Under the pieces are notes generated by a model, which worked only from the letters and a program-made list of their open reading frames with translations, was not told where the DNA came from and did no database searches. Positions 10,334 to 21,488 of a stretch of 64,000 nt of DNA are shown here, one piece after another; within the stretch, counting starts at the first letter, position 1, and every line of letters starts with the position of its first letter. Position numbers and translations under genes: made by a program. This DNA comes from Aureobasidium sp. EXF-3400 (lineage: Eukaryota; Ascomycota; Dothideomycetes; Dothideales; Saccotheciaceae), in NCBI GenBank assembly GCA_024195585.1, contig SWBL01000001.1, positions 1-64,000 on the forward strand, given 5' to 3'.

Positions 10334-11705
10334 CTAAGCGATAACATCATTGGCTTGCTCTTCAGCCTTGTCTTCTGTTTTTTGCTCGCTGCTGTCGAGT
10401 TTCTTGCCTTGTTGAGCGTTTCTCACAGTCTCAAGCACAGAAGTAATCTCTCGTAGGAATCTCGTGACTTCAGATTCGGTACCGATGGTGATGCGTAGAC
10501 AGCCCAGACAGCCAGGCTCCTTTCCTCTAAATCGGACGACTACACCGCGGGCTTCGGCGAGTTGCTCGTATACGGCGAGGGCGATGTCATTGCTTGGTTG
10601 GCTGGCTGCGTCTAGCATTTCTACGAGGAGGAAGTTACTTGCTGCGCCGCCGCGGAATCTGCCGATGCCTGGGATGTTTGGCATTTCCTTCAGCATTCTG
10701 TCACGCTGCTGGATGATCTTGTCGCGGTTTTCGCGCATGACAGCGAGATTTTTGGGTTGGAGGGCAGCAATGGCAAGTTGTGAGGTGGGGTTTGAGATGT
10801 TGTAAGGAGCCTTGAGAGAGTTGAGAAGACGGGCAATCGGAGGAGATGTAAAGGCAGCTCCTAGACGGATTCCAGCGAGACCAAAGGCTTTGGAGAGGGT
10901 CTGCATAACGACGAGGTTGGGCCAGTCGTTCACCCATTCGGCGAGGGAGGTACCGTCCGGGGCAAAGTCGATGTAGGCTTCATCCAGGACGACGATGCCG
11001 TTCCAGGTTGGGTGACGTAGGACAGCTTCGACATCTTCCTTGCGTGCAAGGTTGGCGGTGGGGTTTCCTGGAGAGCAGATGTAGACCATTTTGATGTGGG
11101 CGTCTTGAGAAAGCATCTCGTTGATGAGGTAGGGTTGGAGAGCGAAGTCGTTATTGACGTCTAAAGGAGCCTTGACAACGGTGACATCGTTGACTTGAGC
11201 CGAGACAGAGTACATGCCGTAGGTGGGGGGACATGTCAAGATCTTGTCTTTTCCGGGGACGCAAAAGGCGCGTATGAGGGCATCGATGGCCTCGTCACTG
11301 CCAACACCGACGAAGAGGTTGTCTGGTGTCAAGGTCTTTTCTGTGTGGGTGTGGGTGTTGCGAAGGTTGCAAAGCAGTTGCTTGAGCTCAGGTTGGTGGG
11401 GGTCTGGGTAGCGATTGAGGCCGAGAAGGTCAATCTCGACACTTGCATGGCCGTTCAAAGCATTCTTCAGCTTGCCCGAGTCCGAGTCGATAGACAAGCC
11501 AGGACCGTAGGCGTTCTCATTGGCGTCCAAAAGAATGTTTGTGCCATCGTCCTTGTAGTCGCTAGGTGAGTCATTCGTCAGTGGAGTGATTGGCGTTGCG
11601 TATAACAGGATGGACCGACTCTCTGGCGCATCTATAAGGCTCGAGGGCCAAGATGTTGGGACGAGCACACGTCTCGAGGTTGAAGGCGTTTACCGGTGCA
11701 GACAT
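10334..11705 (-). CDS. HIS5: Histidinol-phosphate aminotransferase
   Basis: This PLP enzyme converts imidazole-acetol phosphate plus glutamate to histidinol phosphate in histidine synthesis. Exon 1 is 11705-11620 and encodes the family N-terminus (FNLETCARPNILALEPYRCAR). Exon 2 is 11561-10334. The 58-nt intron 11619-11562 (GTCGGT donor, CTAG acceptor) joins RCARD to DYKDDGTN, which gives the usual fungal sequence, and the total is 437 residues. Motifs include LLDANENAYGPG, GSDEAIDALIRAF, CSPGNPTAN, VLDEAYIDF and the PLP-lysine segment TLSKAFGLAGIRLG. The C-terminus is an extended acidic tail. The unspliced frame offers a false start further inside the intron; the homologous N-terminus decides for 11705. 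It shares an upstream region with DGK1. Confidence 0.95.
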
Positions 11706-12146
11706 TGTGGATTGATATGTGTGTGTAGGGTAGAAACAAAAGATTGGATGGAAGCTTAGAGTGTCAGTGATCGGCATGTGAAAGTCGGAGTCATCGGGCT
11801 CGGATGCCAAACGTCAAGCGGGCCGAGAGCTGTCTATACCTCCGTAAGCACCGACAGGGCAGGCACGCAGTCGCTTCCCGGACATTCCGTTTTCTGCCTG
11901 ACCTGAACTTTCACATGTCATTAGATATTCCTCTTCTCTAGCCTCGATAATTTGACCGAACTCTTCTTCTCTTTCCCATTTCTCGTCTCTGTGCTTGTTG
12001 ACAGATTTCTATCCCAGATCTCACTATTACATCATCTTGCGCCGGCACTGGATGACCGTTTGACCTGCATTCACGCGACACGTCCGACTCTTCAAGAACA
12101 CCCACGCATGTAGTCGCAATATCCATCGACAGAAGAGCAGGAAATC
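11706..12146. promoter_or_regulatory. HIS5/DGK1 divergent promoter region
   Basis: These 441 bp between two divergent start codons hold no RNA gene or convincing coding region. They include one TGACTC-type core (gagtca, near 11790), the general amino-acid control element. A single copy is weak evidence for Gcn4/CpcA regulation of HIS5. Confidence 0.35.
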
Positions 12147-13328
12147 ATGGCCTCCTCACAACCCATACCAACAACTCGCGTCATATCTCCATCACCCACT
12201 CCCACAGAATCATCCTCACGCGACAGCTACTTTGGTCCGACCACCAAGAAACGCAACGGCCGCATCACCACTCAAGCACCCATCTCCGAATCGCCAGAAT
12301 CCTCAGATCCAAAAAGCAGCCGCGCCAGACCACGTAGTCGAAGTCCCCAGATCCGTCGCAAAGAATCCTCAAAAAAGACTGTCAAGTCACCGCCAGAACC
12401 TATAAAGACAGATGGACATTTGGATCCGAACAGCGTCTTGGGCATGGGCTCTAGCTATTGGCGCAATCTGAGTCGTAGTCCGAGTCCGTTGGGCTTGATA
12501 CCTCTGCATCGCGAATGGCGTTCGTTTATCCACAGACATGAGATACCCAGGAAAGCTTTGCATGTGTCCATCGGTTTCTTTACTCTGGGCTTGTTTGTGG
12601 GAGGTGCTCAGACAAATGCCATCCATCCCCCTTTGCTTACCGCTCTGGTGCCCATCTTCGCCGTCGATTTTCTAAGGATGCATTATCCGTGAGTGTTTTT
12701 CCTATCTATAGAGAATAAGAACACTGACGAGGAACACAGTCCGCTCAATCGCCTATACATACGTGCACTAGGTGCATTCATGCGCGAATCAGAAGCACAC
12801 GATAAATATAACGGTGTCATTTCCTACCTCGCAGGCGCCTGGGCCGTCCTCCGCTTCTGCCCAAAGGATATTGCCGTCATGTCTATCCTTCTGCTATCCT
12901 GGTGCGACACTGCAGCCTCTACTTTTGGCCGTCTTTGGGGCCGCTATACACCCCGCGTACGCAAGGGAAAGAGCCTGGCTGGTACGATAGCAGCGTTCGT
13001 TACTGGTGTCGCCGCTGCTGTCGTTTTCTGGGTTGTCGTCGCGCCGAGAGTGCCGCAAGAGTGGAGTACGGGTGTTGATGCCTTTGCATTCGATGGCACT
13101 CTTTCATTGCCGCCGGTAGTAAGGAATCTGCTTGGCTTGAAAGTAACAGAAGCTACTGTAAGCGGTGGTGTGGCCACTGCCATTGTCGCTGTTGTGTCCG
13201 GGCTCGTGGCTGCCGTCAGTGAAGCCATTGATGTATTTGGGCTAGACGACAATCTGACGATCCCTGTTCTCTCGGGTATCGGGTTGACTGCTTTCTTCTG
13301 GGTCTTTGGAAACGCTTCGTCGTCATGA
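12147..13328 (+). CDS. DGK1: CTP-dependent diacylglycerol kinase, Dgk1 type
   Basis: Two exons, 12147-12688 and 12740-13328, give 376 residues. The 51-nt intron (GTGAGT...CACAG) splits a Pro codon and joins RMHYP to PLNRLYIRALG. The N-terminal ~110 residues are disordered, basic and SP-rich. Then follow LHREWRSFIHRHEIPRKALHVSIGF and several membrane segments, with the CTP-transferase-like loop LLSWCDTAASTFGRLWGRYTPRVRKGKSLAG near the middle. This matches the yeast Dgk1 family, ER/nuclear-envelope membrane enzymes that use CTP to phosphorylate diacylglycerol to phosphatidate. Dolichol kinases are related, but the short length and these motifs favour Dgk1. Confidence 0.9.
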
Positions 13329-13483
13329 ATAGGGAGAGATGGAGCTGGAAAATGAATGATACCACGGATTGGGCTAGGGAATCTCAAGGTCATGAACAAA
13401 CAGGAAACGATCAAAGAATATATTATCTAATGTTGAATTTTTACTCCAATATCTGCTCTCACTACAAAACACAGGCAGCGCTG

Positions 13484-13602
13484 CAGCCATCACAATGCAC
13501 AATGCCTTCGAGAACTGAGTGGTGTCCATGGAGATGGAATAGATCAGGGGCTCTCAGTGGCCACTTCCTACTTCCAAAAAGAACTGTGCATTTCTACAGC
13601 TG
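13484..13602. repeat. Palindromic element, copy 1
   Basis: The left end reads CACAATGCACAATG and the right end AACTGTGCATTTCTACAGC. The inner arms are GTCCATGGAGAT and GGCTCTCAGTGG. It belongs to the dispersed ~119-bp family seen throughout the window. Confidence 0.6.
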
Positions 13603-13690
13603 TCTGCATGACATGTCTTTACACATGGGGAGGTACTTTGTGTGTCACAGTATCATTTATCTCATCTGTCGAAGCAACAAGCGGTGGATT

Positions 13691-13810
13691 TAACTATCTA
13701 AATGCAAAGTATATTCATAAAACCAAGTGCGGCCATGGAAACACTGCGAGATGACCACTCTCCGTGGATATGACTCTAGTTCAGGAAAGTATTATGCATT
13801 TCTATTGTTT
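13691..13810. repeat. Palindromic element, copy 2
   Basis: The left end is CTATCTAAATGCAAAGTAT and the right end AGTATTATGCATTTCTATTG. The inner right arm is ACTCTCCGTGGATATG; the left inner arm has decayed to GCGGCCATGGAA. Confidence 0.6.
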
Positions 13811-14124
13811 GTTTATACTAGTGCTTCATGTACTAGGGACCTATAGTTTTTAGCATATTGCTTGAGAGTTATAACTTTTGGTTTTTTTGCGTCTGATTTT
13901 AGAATATTACATGTTAGGTTATACTTTAGCACGTACTCTTCAAAGACTTCCAGGTCACCTCAGACAAAGCTTTTGCAAACGAAAAAAATGGTAAAGAGCT
14001 TTCAGACAGACGAACACTGAGAAGTCTCGAGCATCGACATTGAGTTCGCTAGTGGTAGATTTCGTCTGCTCCTGCAATGTGGCGTAGTTTATATTCGCTG
14101 ATACCAGAGAATGCTTCAACAACA

Positions 14125-14223
14125 TCCGATATGGTCTAGTGGCTAGGATTTCTCGCTCTCAAACCGTGTTGCTACAACACAACTAGGTCCGAGGAGGCCG
14201 GGGTTCAATTCCCCGTGTCGGAA
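14125..14223 (+). tRNA. tRNA-Glu (anticodon CTC), intron-containing
   Basis: The acceptor TCCGATA pairs with TGTCGGA. The D arm is GGTCTAGTGGCTAGGAT, the anticodon stem TCTCG/CGAGG and the T arm CGGGG-TTCAATT-CCCCG. The anticodon CTC is at 14158-14160. A 27-nt intron (14162-14188) follows position 37. The T-rich stretch just after the gene (ttcttttgcttttgctt) would serve as a pol III terminator. Confidence 0.93.
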
Positions 14224-14566
14224 ATCTTCTTTTGCTTTTGCTTACATCACTCTCTATTCTTCTCATGGGTAGCATTGTTTTTTTGGCGTTGGAGAAGGAA
14301 TTGAGGATGAGAGCAAGTGATGTCTGTGAGGCCTTCTGGTTGAACCGGAGTACTTTTGACCTCTATTTTGCGTCCTTTGGTAATCTGAACTTGGATTGCA
14401 ATCTTTTTGTCATCTTTTGATCTCGATTGATTCTGTTGTGAGAGGGAGAAATTATATGGTGGAAGAAACGCAGGGTACTCGGTATAGCAGACTCGAGCTA
14501 AACCGTCACATCCATCTCCATCTCAAAACACCATAATAAATGCTTCTGCCAGTAAACCCAGCAACT
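14224..14566. other. Intergenic region, nothing recognised
   Basis: This lies between tRNA-Glu and the 3' end of BFR2. Apart from the T-rich tRNA 3' flank, I see no coding or structured feature. Confidence 0.4.
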
Positions 14567-16086
14567 CTAAGATCTAAACATCATCAACCCAGCCTCCTCC
14601 TCCTGCTCATCCTCCTCTTCACCCTCCTCTTCCTCACCCAACCCCATCCTAGCACCAAACAAACTTCCAAACAACTCATCAGCAGCCCTCTCCCCCCAAA
14701 CACCTCTATCCTCCGGCGCCATGAAATTCTGCAATTTCTCATGAACTGTATATCTCATTTTCCTTCCCTTGGAAGCTTTGGTATCGATATTTTTCTTGGT
14801 CTTGGCTTCTCTGCGCATTTGGAAACCGGTGGGTAGAGAGAGAGAGATGCTTGAGGATGCAGCGATGGAGTCGGCGCTGCGTTGTTCGAGTAGACTTTGC
14901 AAAAGTAGACCGTAGAAATCGGCGTCGTCGAAGATTGAGGAGGGTGTTGAGGTGGAAGCAGCGGCGAGTTGGAGGGGAGCACAGGAACGAGGTGTTCGTG
15001 CGCGTTTAGTAAGGCGATCACCGTGCAACTGCTCCTGCAAAATATCGACTATACTCTGATTCGCCGATGAATTGTTGAGTTTGTTTTTAGGTGTGATGGC
15101 GGAAGCGCCTCTGGCTTTTTGATTCCATTTTTCGAGAATGGAGGTGCGGGTGCTGGTTGCTGAGAGTTCTTGACTGCGCATGTGAGTCCATAGGTCTTCG
15201 GTGGGTGTGTCGAGTGTATAGGCTGCGTGTTTGCGTTTATGGCCTGTTCGGGATGACTCGAGGGTTTCGCGGAGGGAGTTCAGGGTGGACCAGAGAGTAA
15301 ATGCTGCGGTTTCGGCGGCGAGGAAGGCGTCTTGGGTGTCTTCTGTGGGGGTTGAGTCTGAGATGACGCCGGTGAGGGTGTTTGTGCCGATTAAAGCCTT
15401 TTGAAGCTTGATGCGTGTATTGAGGAGGGAGTCAAAGGTTGTGCGTTGGGTCTTGACTGCGCGACCTTTTTCTGCGTCTTGCTTTGCTGCTTGCGAGAGG
15501 CTGGCTGCCACTGTCTTTTGCTCTTCGGCCATCATCTTGCGAAGTTCTGTCTTGTCCTCAACTTCCTCGTCATCGTCATCGTCATCCTCCTCTTCATCGT
15601 CATCGTCCTCGTCGCTCATGTCGGTCGCAGGGCTCTCATCGCCATCTTGCATATCCTCATCCTCGTCGCTGACATCTTCATCTTCACCCTCGGAGGCAGA
15701 CAACTCAGCAGCGTCCTCGACATGATCCTCACTCTCTTCCTCGTCAAAGCCCTTGCTGAACGGGTCATGCTCGTCCTCGTCTTCTCCAGTAGCAGCATCT
15801 CTGCTGATTTGAGCTCCATCGTATCTAGGTCCGAGAGGCACGACATCGCGCTTGCGTAGCTTGCTCTTGCCGACATCGACGTAGTGTTCTCTTGCTGCGG
15901 CGGCATTGTCGTCATCCGAGAGTTCTTCGTCGCTGTCGTCTTGTGGCGGTTCTTCTTCCGGGTCAAAGTCTGCAAGTATTTGTTAGATTTTGCTAGTTGT
16001 AGTCACAGGAATTTGAGCATACCCTTGGGAGCAGGGTTATCGAGCTCAGCGAGCTGTTCAGCCAGTGTCTTTGTCCTGCGTGCCAT
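14567..16086 (-). CDS. BFR2: Bfr2/AATF ribosome-biogenesis protein
   Basis: Exon 1 (16086-16023) encodes MARRTKTLAEQLAELDNPAPK. The 53-nt intron 16022-15970 (GTATGC...TTGCAG) leads into exon 2 (15969-14567), for 488 residues in all. The order of parts fits the Bfr2/AATF (Che-1) family. It has a short conserved start, an FDPEEE segment, and GKSKLRKRDVVPLGPRYDG. A very acidic Asp/Glu stretch (from a GTC/ATC-rich microsatellite around 15545-15680) is followed by the AATF domain (TTFDSLLNTRIKLQKAL...). The C-terminal TRAUB-type region contains DDADFYGLLLQSLLEQ and VHEKLQNFMAPEDRGVWGERAADELFGSLFG. Family members act in the nucleolus in small-subunit processome steps. Confidence 0.93.
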
Positions 16087-16667
16087 TGTTGTTTGTTTTA
16101 TTGTTTGAGAAAAAAAGTTGGTTGTCGCAAAAGTTTCTTGAGACGCTGCGGGAAAGATCAGCGGAAGTCCCTGCCGACCGCTTTCTGCGGAGCCTCATGT
16201 CTTGGCGTCGGACATCACTCATCTTCATGCGAAAAGGTATATCATTCTGAGGAAGCACAATACTTTTTCGATCGGAGATATGTTGCAAGAAAGTCGAGAG
16301 TACACAGATTCTCGATGTACCAGTTCTGTTTTTCGGGCATGTTGAATATTTTCACAACTACCTCGTGACATATCTTCGTACATAGGAGGACATCTGCATT
16401 TGATCAATGTCATTCTTGAATATAGCTGTTGTGGAAGAGATGAGGTATCTTGCTCATTCATCGTAGCTATAATCTCGTCTCCTCGATATCTTCTTCTTGA
16501 TGCTGAGCCGTGTTCCATACTAGCAATACACTTCCTTCTGATGGCTCCCATAACAATCGACATAGCAAATAAACTCCATCTTCCCCCATTACCAACACCA
16601 TAGCTATCATAGCCATCCATCATCTTCCGAGTCTGGAAGATCTCAACGATACACCTCCACCCATTCT
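16087..16667. other. Intergenic region upstream of BFR2
   Basis: This includes the BFR2 promoter and the 3' flank of the next minus-strand gene. A 150-codon minus-strand frame covers part of it but has no recognisable composition or domain and overlaps the neighbour's 3' end, so I do not call it. A faint palindrome-like segment lies at 16253-16350. Confidence 0.4.
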
Positions 16668-18312
16668 TCAAATCCACGACTGCAACAAGAGTAATACATC
16701 AAGTCGCTCAGGGTTGATCATGTCGTACTCAGCTGCGCTGTCGAATCTGCGCCATGGAAACTTCTTGCGAAGAAACTCATACTCCGTTTTGTTCATGCTG
16801 CCATCCGCCCTTGCAAACCACCCGACCACGGCTGCCAATCGATATTCAGCCTTCTTCAACTCCCTGGCGAAACCTGGTTCGTAACCTTCCTTGACCTCTT
16901 CATCGTACAATTGCCTGACGGTGTTGACGGCTGCTCTGACATGTCTCGAACGAATGCCAAAGTACATGCCAGTAGGGTTGTTGACAAAAGGATGAAAGTG
17001 TGTAGGACCTCTTTTGCATCGAGCTTCGATAGCCATGCTCATGACGAGATTCACAATGTCTCTTCCACCTCTGGTGAGATACTCCTTCTCGAGCAGCTCG
17101 TACGCGATTTCGCACATTCGGTTGAGCTCGTCTCGTGTCACTCTCCTTATCGATCGATGCTGTATTGCTTGAGCGAAGCAGTCAACCAGGACTGGGATCG
17201 CGTCGTGACCGCGATCGGCAGCCCTTGCCATGGCTTCGCGGACTCTACGGTACGATCTCATGACCTCGACACCCGAGGCCTTCAGACCGAAAGGTTGCTC
17301 GCGGACCGGTTCTTGTCTGTGGCGACGACGCTGTGGTACAGCTCTTTGTGCGCCTCCTGCTGCACGTCTAGGTGATGATCTTGCTGCTGCTCTCTGCGCG
17401 CGTTTGACTGTAAGACTCGTGTGAAGTGTGGGTGCCGGCGCAGGTTCGCGTCGTATCAAGTGACTCAGGACGTCTACAACATGTCAGAAATGGTCAGAGC
17501 AGGATCTCGATCAACAAACTGTGTTCCTGAATATGTCTTCACTTGTGTCAGCACGGCTCTGTATCGATGGCAACTGGGTGCATACCTTCCCGACTGTAAG
17601 CTGGGCAAGTAGCAATACTCGTAATACTTGAGTACATCAACCGGTTGTGCGTAGGTGGCCATGGTAAGTAAAAGAATCTGTGCGTCATTGATACGATGAC
17701 CAGAGTGGTACGCCTGTGTTAGTAGCCAAACCAATTCATCCAGCCGACCTAGCAGTTCCAGACATTGACCGATGTCTGTGATGTGCTCGTAGAGTTCAGG
17801 ATCGTGCGAGTGGTGCTCCAAAGAGATGGGACGAACAGGGATCTGCTCATCCTCTGGGGCCGGGAGAGCCTGCAAATGTAAGTGAGAAGTATGCCCATCT
17901 GGTTTTTGTCAATACTCACCCCATCGACATATCTGGCAGGGCGCAGATAGCCTTTGATGAAGAAGAGATATGCTTGGAGAGGAGAAAGGGCACTGAGTTG
18001 ATAGCACCAACTCGGACAAGCCTTCAAGAGCTCCGGATGTCTCTTGAGAAAGGCATCGATGTCATTCAAGAAGTGAAATGAGATCTTGCGCTTCTGAAGA
18101 TAGTCAAGCAGGTCTTGGTCCGCCCTGCGAGCGAGAGAGGGCATAAACTCCAACTTGATTTCAGAGCCATCCTCGAAACGAGGCTTGAACTTTTGCGAGA
18201 GATCATTTGTTGCGGGTTGGAGTGGTTTGGAAACATTGGCTGCATATGACTGCGACTGCGGATCGCCGTGAGGGATTGGACCTCCGTCAGCAAAGCTGTA
18301 AGCGCCTTCCAT
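16668..18312 (-). CDS. Uncharacterised three-exon protein
   Basis: I do not recognise this protein. Exon 1 is 18312-17920 (131 codons, phase 0). The 50-nt intron 17919-17870 (GTGAGT...TTGCAG) leads to exon 2, 17869-17586. Exon 3 runs to the stop at 16668. Exon 1 contains FKPRFEDGSEIKLEFMPSLARRADQDLLDYL and ALSPLQAYLFFIKGYLRPARYVDG. Exon 3 carries an Arg-rich linker, then a helical region (GVEVMRSYRRVREAMARAADRG ... RLDVLLLLQSWI). The exon 2-3 junction is uncertain. The good-looking TTGTAG acceptor at 17474 puts exon 3 out of frame with an early stop, while a weak GAG acceptor at 17464 keeps the frame and gives 490 residues. The product looks soluble and helical. Confidence 0.7.
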
Positions 18313-19016
18313 GATGAGTGGACAGGAAAACGGTGAGGAGGTTGAAGCAGTGAATAAGACGCGTGCAAAAGAAAAGTTGTCAAGTATTGATGTGGGTTGG
18401 TGGTTGACTGAAAGCCCGGCAGGAGTTGGCGTTGGCGCCGCGATTGCAACTCCTGAGGCAACAACGCCCCAACGCGTGCTTGCCTGTTCAAAGAAATGCT
18501 GCCCAGACGGCGATGTGAATCAAGAGACTCTGTCAAGCACACTTGTGTTTGGCCTCAAAGAAAGTGCCTACCAATCTTTCTTGAGACACGCTGTCTTCCT
18601 CCAATAGAGTTATAAAGTGATGCATCAACTATAACAACCACACGACCCTTTTTCAGAGAGACATGGAGCCTTGGAGAGTCGATGCAATCTCACATCTCAG
18701 TGAATATTTCCATCTGTCTCAGATATGGATTGTGACGATGCGCCTACAAGTACAGTCTTTAGCGCATCTGAAAAAGGATCATTGATTTCTCACCATGGAG
18801 TATTGCTCACGGATGAATTTCCCTCAGTCATCAAAAAAAAAGGTGGGTGTCATACAATTCAATTTCGACGCATTTTGTACTTGAAACAGAGTCTAGAAAG
18901 CGCCCACGGAAGCCAGGGAGAGAAAACAATCAATATCAACAAAATCTTACGCTAACATATGGGTATGAACGCCGGGTGAGGAAACAAGAATTAGGAAGGG
19001 CTTTGTACACAGCAAC
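18313..19016. other. Intergenic region, no gene called
   Basis: This holds the upstream region of the uncharacterised gene and the 3' flank of VMA6. Short plus-strand frames (18311-18607, 18725-18955) lack codon-use or domain support. No clear repeat is seen. Confidence 0.4.
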
Positions 19017-20218
19017 TTAGAAGACGCTGATGTAGTTGCCGATCCTGTCCTTCTGGTTCTGTGCAATGCACTCTGAGATCCAGGTAATGTTGCGGATTTC
19101 CTGTGCTTCTGTTAGTATGATTCTCGGGGATGAACAACGAACAACATACCTGCTCCCTCAGCTTCACCCACGAATACACAACCGAGTAGGTGAATTGCCG
19201 GGTGAAAGCGAGCTTGGACAACTCCATCTCCTTTTGGTAGAACAAATCTTCCAAGCTTTTGCCCTCATCCGAACCACCAGCCATGTTGCCAACGTTGGAG
19301 CCTGAGCCCATACCAGTCTGATCGAAGAAAGTACGGTAGTCGGAAACACCATCTACAGCAATTCTGACAGCCTCGGGATCATCTGCTCTTGACAACATCA
19401 ATGTTCCCTCGGGGTGCAGCCTTCCGAAACCAGGGTACAACTTCTGTCTGTCTGCCTTTGAAAGATCGGTGCCGAACGAGTTGAGTGTGATGTTGATGCT
19501 TCTACGGTCGGCCTCGAAGTCAAGAATCTCGGTCATGACTTCGGCTGTGGGAGTACCGGCGACGCCAGAGTGGGTGTTGACCCAGTTGTGGAAGTCCTCG
19601 AGGTAGTTCTTGTAGAGAGTGTTGCGGATAATTTCAATGTTCAGTTCGTCCAGGTCTTGATGGCTCAGAGAACCCTTGAAGTAAGGGGCAAGAGGTGTCT
19701 CGATAAGGACGCTGTTGTACAACTCTTCGATGTTTGTGGCGACGCAAAGGGCGGGCATGGTCTCGAACCAGCCAAGGGGGTGGCATCGGTCGAGCAGTTC
19801 GCGGGTATCTCTCTCGTGGAGGGTTCCGGTAATCAGAAGGGCGACGTTATCAATCATGTATCCGTAGGTCAAAAAGTCCATGAACTTGGACAGAGCACCA
19901 GTAGCATTGGCCTGAACGTAGCGGAACTCTGAGACGAGCTTGTCGAGTAACTTGTCGGCAAGAGCGCTCGTTGAAGGGTTCGGAGGGAGATCGGCGAGGA
20001 AGTCGCCATATGCTGGGCCTAGTTGAAGCTTGACATCTAAAAGTTGGTTAGTCAGAGGCCTTGGTCGAGCAGGGCGACACGGAGGAAGCAGTACCATCGA
20101 TCGTCTCGCATTGTGCCAGGTTGCTGTATTGTTGGCCTGTCAACAGCGTGTTGCGGTAGCCGCGCACGACACCCTCAATGTAGCCCGTGGTAACGTTGAA
20201 AAAGAGACCTTCGGACAT
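19017..20218 (-). CDS. VMA6: V-type proton ATPase subunit d
   Basis: Three exons, 20218-20095, 20036-19150 and 19100-19017, encode 364 residues of the Vo subunit d, the central-stalk adaptor of the vacuolar proton pump. Exon 1 is the family N-terminus (MSEGLFFNVTTGYIEGVVRGY...YSNLAQCETIDG). Exon 2 holds LLDKLVSEFRYVQANATGALSKFMDFLTYGYMIDNV and CHPLGWFETM. Exon 3 encodes the conserved end RNITWISECIAQNQKDRIGNYISVF. The introns (20094-20037 and 19149-19101) have GTACTG and GTATGT donors and TTTAG and CACAG acceptors. Frames join exactly, and the length is that of the family. Confidence 0.96.
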
Positions 20219-20408
20219 TGTTGCGCTGCTCGAGAGTTGATTGTGTCGCTCTCCCTCAATCGTCGCCTGCTCATAGAGAGTTCGTTGACGTCGGCCCTGC
20301 CACTTGCCAAGCCCCGACTCCGACAACACGTCATCTTGGCACTCGCAATTGTTCTTTTTGTTCTTCCTGACACTAAATCACATCTGCGAATTCGTATCAA
20401 TCAGCATC

Positions 20409-21186
20409 ATGCTTCCGAGGATCTGGTTATCAGGCGTTCCTAAAATCTCACCAACGTGGACATTGCAACCCTTTCGCTTCTTCTCCCTCTCTTGCTACAA
20501 GAACCAAGCAAATTCGGATCAGGATCCAAATGCTCCAATTACCTTCAGAACCAAATTGAAGGAGTATCCGGAACTGTATAAAATGTCTTTGGCATGCAGG
20601 GGTGCAATCAATAAGGAACTTTGGGCCAAAATTCGTGCTGAGCCAGAATTGCTCCGAGTGGTACAAGAAGAATCACGCCGCAACCACAAAAGACTACTTA
20701 CCACGAACCCTCACTTCCGCGCAAAAGTCAGCGCTAGAGTCAAAGCCTACTTCCATGCCCACAAACACGAAGAGGCATATGTTCGGGGGAAATCCATATC
20801 TAGATGGTGTTTTTGCATGCCTGACAAGTCAAAAAGTGCTTGGGTGCGCGAGAATCTACCCTGGAAGACCCACCTACCACACCATCAATCCGAAAGAAGT
20901 TATCACTTCTATTCATGTTGTGGGATATCTCGTTATATGAAGACGGGGGTGAGTGGTTGTTTCCTTATCATCGGCTATTCACTTGACACATACGAAAGAG
21001 TCACTAACTACATCTCTGATCTAGTGGCAATCAAAGACAGATCCAGACGAATTCCTTTGCCACAGGCATTACGTAGAGCGCGGCTGGGATGCAGCAATGG
21101 CCGAAGGCTATGAAGATGTCAGGACATACAAGGAAATACAGGCGCGTTACAAGAAATTGAACCCAGGATCTTCTTCCAAGCCGTAA
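20409..21186 (+). CDS. Small putative mitochondrial zinc-binding fungal protein
   Basis: Exon 1 is 20409-20948 and exon 2 is 21025-21186. A 76-nt intron (GTGAGT, CTAAC branch at about 21003, GATCTAG acceptor) joins them, giving 233 residues. The N-terminus (MLPRIWLSGVPKISPTW..., basic, no early acids) looks like a mitochondrial presequence. The middle is helical with basic patches. The C-terminal part, ENLPWKTHLP... CC ... SRYMKTG|WQSKTDPDEFLCHRHYVERGWDAAMAEGYED, resembles a fungal group with an LPWKTH motif and paired Cys/His likely to bind zinc. An in-frame ATG at 20304 exists but would push into the VMA6 promoter. The function is unknown. Confidence 0.75.
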
Positions 21187-21241
21187 CCTGTTCTTGCCAC
21201 GACCGACAGCCAATCTCTGGTTCAATTCAAACAACCTTCCT

Positions 21242-21356
21242 CTTATGGAGATGCACAATACTTTCCCAATCCGAACGACGGCCACAGAGAGAGAACATTT
21301 TGACGTGTCTCTATGGCCACGCTTGGATTTTGTAAGCAACCGTGCATTTTTATAGT
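21242..21356. repeat. Palindromic element, copy 3
   Basis: The ends are CTTATGGAGATGCACAATAC and CCGTGCATTTTTATAG. The inner arms GGCCACAGAGAGAG and GTCTCTATGGCC are well paired, with a loop of about 12 nt. Confidence 0.65.
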
Positions 21357-21361
21357 ACACA

Positions 21362-21488
21362 AACGTATCACCGTACTGGGAAATCGAGGTCGAGGACTCA
21401 CGAATGATGCGGCTCTTCGATTCGAGGAGTTCATAGACTCTCTATGGACTTTACTCGGTTTCGGAAACTATCATGCATTTCTGCAAGT
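21362..21488. repeat. Decayed palindromic element, right half clear
   Basis: The right half GACTCTCTATGGAC ... ATCATGCATTTCTGCAAG matches the family. The left half is hardly recognisable. Confidence 0.4.

Larger units (their letters stand above)
13329..14124. other. Gene-free region with two palindromic elements
   Basis: Between DGK1 and tRNA-Glu there is no credible coding region. Two ~119-bp palindromic elements (13484-13602 and 13691-13810) occupy the middle. The rest is AT-rich. Confidence 0.6.

Noticed and set aside
16253..16350. Palindrome-like segment (GCACAATACTTTTTCG ... ) upstream of BFR2
   Set aside because: Only the left outer motif matches; inner arms and right end do not, so it is not counted as a family member.
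16225..16677. 150-codon minus-strand frame
   Set aside because: It overlaps the 3' end of a better-supported gene, has no domain and no biased composition.
18725..18955. 76-codon plus-strand frame
   Set aside because: No recognisable features; the region is AT-rich intergenic DNA.
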